Assembly: GCA_017646305.1 (NCBI GenBank) | Contig: JAGCMR010000272.1 | Span: forward strand, 1-5,791 | Source: Spirochaetaceae bacterium | GTDB taxonomy: Bacteria > Spirochaetota > Spirochaetia > Treponematales > Treponemataceae | Direction: 5' to 3' | Length of the DNA stretch: 5,791 bases | In this document: one piece after another, positions 1-5,791 of the stretch | Numbering within the stretch: the stretch's first letter is position 1 | Layout: every line of letters starts with the position of its first letter | The notes under the pieces: generated by a model | Databases searched by the model: none | The model's input: only the letters and a program-made list of their open reading frames with translations | Told to the model about the DNA's origin: nothing | Program-made: the position numbers and the translations under genes

Positions 1-483
1 AATGGTCGCCTTCCTGCTGTTATGTATAATTCCAAGGGTGAATCCGTCATGTTGGATGTTGACGAGGCTGAATTTACAAAGGTTTGGAAAAATGCCACAC
101 CTTCTACCCTTGTAAATCTGAAAGTTGATGGAAAAGATAACTTGGCTTTTATCAAGGATACTGAGTATGATATCAAGAGCGATAAGAATCTCCACGTAGA
201 TTTCCACGTGATTGATGCAGATAAGCCTTTGAAGATGAGTATGAAGATTCACTTGACTGGAAGTCCAGTTGGTGTTCGTGAGGGTGGACGTTTGACTGCT
301 CACTATCCTCAGGTTGTTATTCAGTGTTTGCCAAAGGATTTGCCTGTACGTATTTGTGCAGATGTTTCTGCTTTGGGAATTGGTAACAAGTACTATATTA
401 AAGATATTCCAGTTGCAGATGGAGTTACAGTATTGACTAATGGCGACAATCTTGTTGCTAGTGTATCTGCTCCTAAGCGCTAA
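1..483 (+). CDS. rplY: 50S ribosomal protein L25 / general stress protein Ctc, 5' end cut off by the window
   Basis: This is the C-terminal 160 codons of L25 (long Ctc/TL5-type), which binds 5S rRNA in the central protuberance of the large ribosomal subunit. The frame is open from the first base (N-G-R-L-P-A-V-M-Y), matching the family's 'G-x-x-P-A-V-x-Y' segment, so the ATG at 22 is an internal Met and not the start. I estimate that about 25-30 residues are missing upstream. The family signature 'LHVDFHVIDADKPLKM' lies around 196-240 in the window and corresponds to the usual 'LHVDFxxVxxxxPVxV'. It is followed by the C-terminal beta domain with 'GVREGGRL', 'VIQCLPKDLP' and 'VSALGIG', and by the typical 'VASVSAPKR' ending. 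The presence of this second domain makes it the Ctc form, not the short E. coli RplY. The stop is TAA at 481-483, and a strong terminator follows. The sequence is intact and looks well conserved. Confidence 0.94.
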   Translation, partial: NGRLPAVMYNSKGESVMLDVDEAEFTKVWKNATPSTLVNLKVDGKDNLAFIKDTEYDIKSDKNLHVDFHVIDADKPLKMSMKIHLTGSPVGVREGGRLTAHYPQVVIQCLPKDLPVRICADVSALGIGNKYYIKDIPVADGVTVLTNGDNLVASVSAPKR

Positions 484-496
484 GCTTAAATTAATT

Positions 497-528
497 TATA
501 AAGATCATGTATAAAAGATTTGATCTTT
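497..528 (+). repeat. Near direct repeat and competing small hairpins in the rplY 3' UTR
   Basis: AAAGATCA (500-507) is perfectly complementary to TGATCTTT (521-528), giving an 8-bp stem with a 13-nt loop. Inside it, AAAGAT (514-519) can instead pair with ATCTTT (523-528) across a 3-nt loop. The two stems exclude each other because TATAAAGAT (497-505) and TATAAAAGAT (510-519) are near copies competing for the same partner. Both stems are AT-rich and would be weak. No T-run follows, so this is not a terminator by itself. It may stabilise the rplY 3' end, modulate the terminator just downstream, or be chance in AT-rich DNA. Confidence 0.35.
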
Positions 529-538
529 AAGTTAAAAG

Positions 539-576
539 AAGATGTCTGAAACTTCGGTTTTGGACATCTTTTTTTT
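539..576 (+). terminator. Strong intrinsic (Rho-independent) terminator after rplY
   Basis: The arm AAGATGTCTGAAAC (539-552) and the arm GTTTTGGACATCTT (557-570) form a 14-bp stem with two G-U wobbles. They close on a TTCG loop flanked by C and G, which is the extra-stable C(UUCG)G tetraloop. The last stem bases run into an 8-T tract (569-576). It should end rplY transcription efficiently. The tilS start codon comes only 11 nt after the T-run, so tilS needs either its own promoter inside this structure or read-through. On the minus strand only a short, interrupted T-run would follow, so I read it as mainly one-directional. Confidence 0.92.
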
Positions 577-587
577 GAATTTGTTCT

Positions 588-1922
588 ATGGATGTAAATA
601 AGGATTTTTTAAATCAGCTAGCTATTGGATTTGAACACTGTGGTTTTCCCTGCCAAGATGTTTTTAGTTCTCGTAAAAAGATTGGATTTGGGGTATCTGG
701 TGGTGCAGATTCCATGGCATTGTTGTTTAGTTCCATTTTATTGAGAGAAGGATTATTCAAAAATCAGGGTGCTGATTTTGTAGTGGTTTCTATCAATCAC
801 AATATTCGTTCAAAAGAAGAAAGTCTTGGTGATTGTCTTTTTGTAAAAGATTTTTGTGAAAGATTTTCTGGTATAGATTTTATTCTAGCTGACCTTGAAC
901 CAGGAAAGGTGGAACAAGAAGCTCAATTACGAGGGCGAGGAATAGAAGAAGCTGCTCGCTTTTTACGGTACGAAATCTTTCAGTCTGTAATAAAAGAAAA
1001 AAAATGTGATTTTTTTTGTCTTGCTCACAATCATAATGATCAGCTAGAAACTTTGTTATTACGTTTTTTACAAGGAAGTGGTGATGGTGTAGCTTCTGGT
1101 ATACCTGTAGTGAGAGAAAAATTTTTGCGACCCATGCTACAAATTTCTCGCAAGGATATAGAAGCATTTTTAGCTGCGAATGATATTGGATTTTGTCAGG
1201 ATAAAACTAATGAAGAAAACGATTATCTTAGAAATAGATGCAGAAACCTTCTCATACCCTTATTAAATAAAGAATTTTCTGGTTGGAACAAGGCTGTTGT
1301 TACTGGTGCAGAAAAAAGAAGCACAGATAATAATTTTATTGCTTCTTTTGTTCCAAGGGATTTTTGGAAAGAAGATGGTAATGGAAATCTGTATGCTTCA
1401 TGGAAAGATTTTTTTTCCTTACATCCTGCCTTGAGACGAAGAGTTTTATTTCAAGGTTTAAATTTATTTGGGGTAGAACAGCGAGTCCCCTTTTATTTGC
1501 TGGAACCACTTATTTCTGGGAATGTTGTCGTTCCTCGAGGTAGAATTTTTTCCTTTGGTCAAATAGAGCTCTTTGTTCAAAAAGAACTGATTATAATAAG
1601 AATGTTGGTTCAAGAATTTGCTGAGATAGGATTTTCTCTTCTTGTGGAAAAGGCTGGCTATTACACCATTTGTTCCACAAATACTTCTATTGAGATTACC
1701 GAAGAAGCTGGAATCGAAAAGCAATGCCTCTTTTTTAATGGGAAAAAATTTATTCCTCCATTTATAATTAGAAATTCTTTGCCAGGGGATAAGACTCTTA
1801 TTGACGGAAAGGAGGAGTCTGTTCAGGAGGTTTTGCAAAAAAATCTTTTTTTTCTTGGAAAGCAGTTTGTTGTGGTGGAAGAAATTGGTAAACTGTTGGT
1901 ATCAATTATTGTTTTATCGTGA
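588..1922 (+). CDS. tilS: tRNA(Ile)-lysidine synthetase TilS
   Basis: This N-type ATP pyrophosphatase attaches lysine to C34 of tRNA-Ile2 (anticodon CAU), switching it from AUG to AUA decoding. It is cytosolic and normally essential. The protein has 444 residues, the usual long TilS size. The PP-loop SGGADS is at residues 37-42. 'GIEEAARFLRYEIF' and 'LAHNHNDQLETLLLRFLQGSG' (about 145-165) match the family's 'EAARxxRY' and 'AHHxDDQxET..R...GSG' blocks. The 'RPML...R.DIEAFL' segment and 'DKTNEENDYLRNRCR..LIPLL' follow. The C-terminal TilS_C domain is visible at about 390-444 ('IRNSLPGDK', P399-G400-D401). The start ATG 588 is the first possible one, because an in-frame TGA lies at 576-578. No Shine-Dalgarno precedes it. 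The gene is visibly more AT-rich than its neighbours and has several 8-nt A or T runs. It ends with TGA, 23 nt before ftsH. Confidence 0.95.
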   Translation: MDVNKDFLNQLAIGFEHCGFPCQDVFSSRKKIGFGVSGGADSMALLFSSILLREGLFKNQGADFVVVSINHNIRSKEESLGDCLFVKDFCERFSGIDFILADLEPGKVEQEAQLRGRGIEEAARFLRYEIFQSVIKEKKCDFFCLAHNHNDQLETLLLRFLQGSGDGVASGIPVVREKFLRPMLQISRKDIEAFLAANDIGFCQDKTNEENDYLRNRCRNLLIPLLNKEFSGWNKAVVTGAEKRSTDNNFIASFVPRDFWKEDGNGNLYASWKDFFSLHPALRRRVLFQGLNLFGVEQRVPFYLLEPLISGNVVVPRGRIFSFGQIELFVQKELIIIRMLVQEFAEIGFSLLVEKAGYYTICSTNTSIEITEEAGIEKQCLFFNGKKFIPPFIIRNSLPGDKTLIDGKEESVQEVLQKNLFFLGKQFVVVEEIGKLLVSIIVLS

Positions 1923-1937
1923 CAGATTTGCTATAAT
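1909..1937 (+). promoter_or_regulatory. Probable extended -10 promoter for ftsH, implying a leaderless mRNA
   Basis: TATAAT (1932-1937) is a perfect -10 hexamer, preceded by TG one base upstream (1929-1930), which makes an extended -10 element. TTGTTT (1909-1914), inside the end of tilS, sits exactly 17 bp upstream and matches the -35 consensus at its first three bases. That weakness is tolerable with an extended -10. A start 6-9 nt after the hexamer would fall at about 1944-1946, on or just before the A of the ftsH ATG. No Shine-Dalgarno is present in the 23-nt gap, which agrees with a leaderless transcript. The promoter is seen in sequence; its use is inferred. Confidence 0.55.
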
Positions 1938-1945
1938 GCGCAGAT

Positions 1946-3835
1946 ATGTCCGACAATAGCTTGAATAAGAACCCTCTAGGACGAAAAAAATCTAGAGGAA
2001 CCGTTGATTTTGGTTTTATTTTTTTTCTGGTGATGCTTGTAATCACTGGGCTTTTTTATTTTCTGAACAATAAACTTACTAGTCTTCCAGAAATTCCATA
2101 TTCCACATTTTTATCTGCAGTGGAAGCAAATCAGGTATTAGAGGTTGAAATAACCAATGATTATTTGATTGAAGGTGTTATGGAATCTACATCAAATGAT
2201 GGTCATAGCTTTTTTAAAACCGTTATTCCCTATAATGATGCTCAGCTGATGCCTTTGTTGGAGGCTCAGGGAGTAAAGGTAAGTGGCTTAAAAAAAGGGC
2301 CCAGCTTTTGGGATACATTGATTGATACTCTTCCACTGTTGCTGGTGATGATGCTAGTTTTTTCCCTAATGATGCGTCAAAACATGGCGGCCAATACAAA
2401 GGGTTTGCAGTTTGGAAAAAGTCGTGCCCGTTTGTACAATGGTGGAAAAAAAGTAACCTTTGCTGATGTAGCTGGTCAGGAGGAGGCTAAGGCCGAATTA
2501 GCGGATATTATTGATTTTTTGAAAAATCCTAAAAAATATACTGCTATTGGAGCAAAGATTCCCACTGGAGTGCTTTTAGTGGGAAATCCTGGTACTGGAA
2601 AAACCTTGTTGGCTCGTGCTGTTGCTGGAGAAGCTGGTGTTTCCTTTTTGCATATTTCCGGAAGTGATTTTGTGGAAATGTTTGTTGGTGTAGGAGCTAG
2701 CCGTGTTCGAGATTTGTTTGAGCAGGGACGTCGAATGGCTCCAGCCATCATCTTTATTGATGAAATAGATGCTGTTGGTCGTAGTCGAGGTGCTGGTGTA
2801 GGTGGCGGCCATGATGAGCGTGAGCAAACCTTAAACCAGATGCTGGTGGAAATGGACGGCTTTGAAAACAAGGATGGAATCATTGTGCTTGCTGCTACCA
2901 ACCGTCCTGATGTTCTTGATCCAGCTTTGTTACGTCCTGGTCGCTTTGACCGTCAGGTGACAGTGGCTCTTCCTGATATGAAGGAACGAGAGGCAATTCT
3001 TTCAGTTCATGCTGCTAAGGTGCCTGTGGATAAATCTGTTGATTTTAGTCGTATTGCACGGGCAACACCAGGAATGAGTGGAGCAGAGCTTTCTAGCTTA
3101 GTAAACGAAGCTGCTTTATTTGCCGCTGGTAAAAATCAGGAGCGTGTTACGGAGGAGGATTTTGAGCTTGCTCGGGATAAGCTGTTGATGGGAGTTGCTC
3201 GGGAGTCAATGGTGATTTCTGAAAAGGAAAAGAGGATGACAGCCTATCATGAAGCTGGACATGCCTTGCCATATTACTATCTTGAGCATGCTTCTCCCCT
3301 CCACAAGGTTTCTGTAATTCCTCGTGGTCGAGCCTTAGGTGTTACCGTAGGAATTCCTGAAGAAGATTCCTATTCACATACTCGTAGCTGGCTAGAGGAT
3401 CAACTAGTGATTTTGTTTGGTGGTTATGCAGCAGAATCCTTGGTATATAATGATACTACTACAGGTACCCAAAACGATTTACATCGTGCCACAGAATTGG
3501 CTCGTCGTATGGTTTGTCAGTGGGGTATGGCTAAGGATGTGGGAGCTGTTGCTTACAATCAAGAGGATGAGCCTGTATTTATGGGACGAGATTTGGTTCG
3601 TCATAAAACATACTCAGAGGAAACTGCCAGAAAGATTGATGCTGCAGTGGAATTAATCCTGGAGCAGGCTCGTCAAAGATGTGCGGATATTCTTTCCCAA
3701 CATAGAGATCAACTAGATTTGCTTGCAACGACGCTTATTGAAAAGGAAACCCTCAGTGATGAAGAAATTCGTCACTTATTGGGTTTTGAGTCAAGAAATA
3801 GTGGGGCAGAATCCACTGACGTACCGATAATATAG
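1946..3835 (+). CDS. ftsH: ATP-dependent zinc metalloprotease FtsH
   Basis: This membrane-anchored hexameric AAA+ protease extracts and degrades misfolded membrane proteins and short-lived regulators. At 629 residues it is close to the usual size of about 610-650. A basic N-terminal tail (about 1-19) leads to TM1 (about 22-40), an extracytoplasmic FtsH_ext domain (about 41-120) and TM2 (about 124-143). The AAA module follows: Walker A GNPGTGKT (213-220, K219), pore motif F246-V-G, Walker B IIFIDE (268-273, E273), and the second region of homology TNRPD...LRPGRFDR (318-336, arginine fingers R330 and R333). The protease domain has HEAGH (435-439) with the third zinc ligand D511 in '[12 protein letters not shown]'. 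All catalytic residues are intact. The one small oddity is N214, where most family members have P. The start ATG 1946 gives the normal short basic tail before TM1, although no Shine-Dalgarno precedes it. It lies 23 nt after tilS and may be transcribed both from there and from its own promoter. Confidence 0.98.
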   Translation: MSDNSLNKNPLGRKKSRGTVDFGFIFFLVMLVITGLFYFLNNKLTSLPEIPYSTFLSAVEANQVLEVEITNDYLIEGVMESTSNDGHSFFKTVIPYNDAQLMPLLEAQGVKVSGLKKGPSFWDTLIDTLPLLLVMMLVFSLMMRQNMAANTKGLQFGKSRARLYNGGKKVTFADVAGQEEAKAELADIIDFLKNPKKYTAIGAKIPTGVLLVGNPGTGKTLLARAVAGEAGVSFLHISGSDFVEMFVGVGASRVRDLFEQGRRMAPAIIFIDEIDAVGRSRGAGVGGGHDEREQTLNQMLVEMDGFENKDGIIVLAATNRPDVLDPALLRPGRFDRQVTVALPDMKEREAILSVHAAKVPVDKSVDFSRIARATPGMSGAELSSLVNEAALFAAGKNQERVTEEDFELARDKLLMGVARESMVISEKEKRMTAYHEAGHALPYYYLEHASPLHKVSVIPRGRALGVTVGIPEEDSYSHTRSWLEDQLVILFGGYAAESLVYNDTTTGTQNDLHRATELARRMVCQWGMAKDVGAVAYNQEDEPVFMGRDLVRHKTYSEETARKIDAAVELILEQARQRCADILSQHRDQLDLLATTLIEKETLSDEEIRHLLGFESRNSGAESTDVPII

Positions 3836-3883
3836 GATAGGGGTCTCGTATATTTTTTATTCCCAGAGATTCCATCAGAATTT

Positions 3884-3889
3884 GAGGAG
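3884..3889 (+). promoter_or_regulatory. Shine-Dalgarno that fixes the start of the downstream exported-protein gene
   Basis: GAGGAG lies 5 nt before the ATG at 3895. It is the only strong ribosome binding site in the window and supports the chosen start. The remaining 3836-3883 stretch between ftsH and this gene shows no convincing terminator and no well-spaced promoter, so cotranscription with ftsH is the simplest reading. Confidence 0.78.
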
Positions 3890-3894
3890 TGTCC

Positions 3895-5791
3895 ATGAAC
3901 AAAAATAAATTCAGCATACTTGTAGTTCTTGTTTGTTGTTTTGCTTTTATCGGCTTGCCTCTTGTTGGTGAAACTTCTAATTCAACTACCTCATATACAG
4001 CTTTGGCGAATTATCGTACGGCTGTCCGTTGTTATCAGCAAGGAAAGACATACCTTGACCATAGACAATGGACAAATGCTCTTTCTCAATCAGAATTGGG
4101 TTTAGGATACGATGAGTCAATTTCAGATTTGTGGTTTTTAAATGCATACTCTGGATACCAGCTGGGAAAAAGTCCTTCCGAGGTACTTCCTGCAATAAAA
4201 AAGGCTGTTGAACAGGATAAATGGGTGGATTATAACAAGGATAGTGCACTTTTGCTGTATGCAGAACTTTTGTCTCAGACTGGAGATTCTCAGCGGGCAT
4301 TGCGGTATCTTGAAGATGGAAGAATTTTCCCTTCATCCTCTCGTGAATACTTAAAAATTCTCTGTTACTATCGATTGGGAACGAATGAGTCCTACGATCA
4401 GGCTCGTAAGCTTGTATCTGAAGCAGCTCGATTATATCCTGATGATATGCGTTTTCCTCAGGTGTTCTTTGCCTATGAGGTTAAACCTGATTTAAGCTAC
4501 AGTCCTGCTGCTGAAAAGCTGGGAGAAACCTTTGCTAAAAACTTTGACGAGATTGGGGATTATCCTATGGAATTGTACTTGCTTTCAAGCCTCTTTGTTG
4601 AAGTTGAAGCAGGTCAACGACGTCTACAATCCTTTGGTGTTTCTGGAAAACGACATCCATTGTATGCTAGTTTAGCCTTAAATGCTGGTATTATTTCTGA
4701 GGCTCAGGCCTATGAATATTTTTGTTCCTTTGCATCAACCTCTATTTCTTTGGCTCAGCTAGAAAGTTTTGCACAATTACTAACAGAGTCTAGCACAAAA
4801 TCTGCATTTAAGGCCTTTCTTAACGGATACCAAGGAACAATTACCCAAGATACAACAGGGGATGGCATTGATGATTTTCGCATTATGTATTCCCGTGGTA
4901 GACCAAAGCAGATTCATTACGATAAAAACCAAGATGGGGTAGAAGACTGGGTTGCACGTTGTGATTTTGGTGTTCCAACGGAGCTTCTTTTGCCAGAGGC
5001 TAAAATCTTTGTTTACTATAACAAGTATCCCTTTGTGGCATCTATGGAGTTACACTCCATGAGCTTTAAGTTTGTGGATGAAGCCTTAGAGTGGTCTCCT
5101 GTTTCTATTCTATCCTACGAGCCTTTAGCAGGGCTTTTAGATGGTGGCGAATTCTTTGTCCCTCAGTTGAAAACTGGTTCAGATGGACTTTTCCCCGCTA
5201 TGCGAACCTTGGCGGAAACAGCTTATACTGTTAATTATCCTGTACAGGAACGGCCACAGGCAAAGATGGAAATTTCTATTTTAGATGGAAAGGTGCGTTC
5301 TGCTCAGTATTATGAGGGCAAAAACCTATATGCACAGCTTGCTTGTGAAGATGGTCTTCCCAAAACACGCAATGTGGATTTGGATGGAGACGGTTGGTTT
5401 GAACTAACCCAAAACTTTGGTTTTTCTGCTGAAAATTATTTGGATTACGCTTCTCCTGCTGAAAGTTTGGCCTTGTATGATGAGCTTTTTGGTTCGATTT
5501 TCTTTCCTCAAGGAATTTTCATTCAGCAAACTCTCTTGGATAATAACCTAGATATGGAATTTGACTTTGGACAGGAATATACTAAGGATAGAGGGGTGAT
5601 ATCCCTTTGGGGGGATCCTGTATCTGGTAATTGGGACACTCAGTATATTGAAGAGGGGGGAACACAGAATTCTCGAGCTGTGTTTAAAATTCCTGGTTCT
5701 ACTGAAATTGTTACTGTTTATATGGAAAATCAGGTACCTGTTCGTGTTACCACAGAAAATCAAGATGGTTTAATCTACAGAGATTTGACCA
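3895..5791 (+). CDS. Exported TPR-like protein of unknown function with DxDGDG loops, 3' end outside the window
   Basis: The frame is open from ATG 3895 to the last base: 632 codons with no stop, so the protein is longer than what is seen. The N-terminus (basic MNKNK, then a hydrophobic core at about 8-24 ending 'PLVG') is a signal peptide, so the product is exported. C14 and C15 lie mid-core and do not make a proper lipobox. Residues 43-145 look like about three TPR-type helical hairpins: 'YQQGKTYLDHRQWTNAL', 'DLWFLNAYSGYQLGK' with 'AIKKAVEQD', and 'ALLLYAELLSQTGDSQRAL'. Further helical sequence continues to about 315. After that come three acidic loops resembling calcium-binding or repeat turns: D319-TTGDGIDD, D343-KNQDGVED and D495-LDGDGWFE, set in beta-like, aromatic-rich sequence. 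TPRs suggest a scaffold or protein-binding role in the periplasm or envelope. I do not recognise the family and assign no function. The Shine-Dalgarno, signal peptide and consistent codon use all support a real gene. Confidence 0.88.
   Translation, partial: MNKNKFSILVVLVCCFAFIGLPLVGETSNSTTSYTALANYRTAVRCYQQGKTYLDHRQWTNALSQSELGLGYDESISDLWFLNAYSGYQLGKSPSEVLPAIKKAVEQDKWVDYNKDSALLLYAELLSQTGDSQRALRYLEDGRIFPSSSREYLKILCYYRLGTNESYDQARKLVSEAARLYPDDMRFPQVFFAYEVKPDLSYSPAAEKLGETFAKNFDEIGDYPMELYLLSSLFVEVEAGQRRLQSFGVSGKRHPLYASLALNAGIISEAQAYEYFCSFASTSISLAQLESFAQLLTESSTKSAFKAFLNGYQGTITQDTTGDGIDDFRIMYSRGRPKQIHYDKNQDGVEDWVARCDFGVPTELLLPEAKIFVYYNKYPFVASMELHSMSFKFVDEALEWSPVSILSYEPLAGLLDGGEFFVPQLKTGSDGLFPAMRTLAETAYTVNYPVQERPQAKMEISILDGKVRSAQYYEGKNLYAQLACEDGLPKTRNVDLDGDGWFELTQNFGFSAENYLDYASPAESLALYDELFGSIFFPQGIFIQQTLLDNNLDMEFDFGQEYTKDRGVISLWGDPVSGNWDTQYIEEGGTQNSRAVFKIPGSTEIVTVYMENQVPVRVTTENQDGLIYRDLT

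Noticed and set aside
22..483. ATG at 22 as the real start of rplY
   Set aside because: The frame is open to base 1 and the residues before the Met match the conserved L25 segment, so this Met is internal and the gene begins upstream of the window.
486..515. tilS promoter with TATAAA at 510-515
   Set aside because: The candidate -35 (TTAAAT at 486-491) is weak, and any transcript from here would meet the strong terminator at 539-576 before reaching tilS.
880..1838. Minus-strand ORFs opposite tilS
   Set aside because: They lie entirely within a clear TilS coding region, have no recognisable domain and no ribosome binding site that I could see, and are explained as shadows of AT-rich coding sequence.
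2476..2901. Minus-strand ORFs opposite the ftsH AAA domain
   Set aside because: They mirror the most conserved part of FtsH. Their composition (S/T/P-rich) is typical of reverse-frame translation.
3417..3656. Second + strand frame inside ftsH
   Set aside because: It fully overlaps the protease domain in another frame and has a W-rich, unnatural composition.
3836..3883. Possible terminator or promoter between ftsH and the exported-protein gene
   Set aside because: GGGTCTC and GAGATTCC can pair only imperfectly around a long loop, with no T-run after the second arm. TATATT (3849-3854) resembles a -10 but has no -35 at usable spacing.
3934..3942. Lipoprotein signal (lipobox) at C14/C15 of the exported protein
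   Set aside because: The cysteines lie in the middle of the hydrophobic core after only about eight core residues, without small residues at -1 and -3 in the usual pattern. An ordinary signal peptide fits better.
3986..4336. Minus-strand ORF opposite the exported protein
   Set aside because: The + strand frame has a Shine-Dalgarno, a signal peptide and TPR-like periodicity; the reverse frame has none of these. The same holds for the minus-strand ORF at 5548-5763.

Overview
The window looks like an ordinary core-genome stretch from a fairly AT-rich bacterium. I lean towards a host-associated spirochaete of the Treponema type. The lean rests on the AT-rich coding style, the tilS-ftsH adjacency and the large exported repeat protein with DxDGDG loops after ftsH. 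No single diagnostic marker is present, so this is inference. All four genes are on the + strand, and nearly every base is coding or short intergenic.

Layout: (1) Positions 1-483 are the 3' part of rplY/ctc (ribosomal protein L25, 5S rRNA binding), whose N-terminus lies outside the window. (2) Positions 484-587 hold a pair of alternative small hairpins and then a strong intrinsic terminator with a C(UUCG)G loop. (3) Positions 588-1922 are tilS (tRNA(Ile)-lysidine synthetase). (4) A 23-nt gap carries a consensus extended -10 promoter placed so that the transcript would begin at or within about 2 nt of the next ATG. (5) Positions 1946-3835 are ftsH (membrane AAA+ zinc protease), with every catalytic motif intact. 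(6) A 59-nt gap with a good Shine-Dalgarno leads into an ORF from 3895 that runs off the window end. It encodes an exported protein of at least 632 residues, with TPR-like helices followed by a region carrying three acidic DxDGDG-type loops. I cannot assign it a function.

How the genes fit together: rplY and tilS serve translation (5S rRNA/ribosome assembly, and AUA decoding by tRNA-Ile2). FtsH handles membrane-protein quality control. The order resembles a shortened version of the Bacillus ctc-pth-...-tilS-hpt-ftsH neighbourhood, with pth and hpt absent. The last gene is probably an envelope or secreted protein cotranscribed with, or just downstream of, ftsH.

The most interesting points are the probable leaderless ftsH transcript, the lack of a Shine-Dalgarno at both tilS and ftsH beside a strong one at the fourth gene, and the unrecognised exported protein. 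I see no mobile element, CRISPR array, RNA gene or defence-type system.
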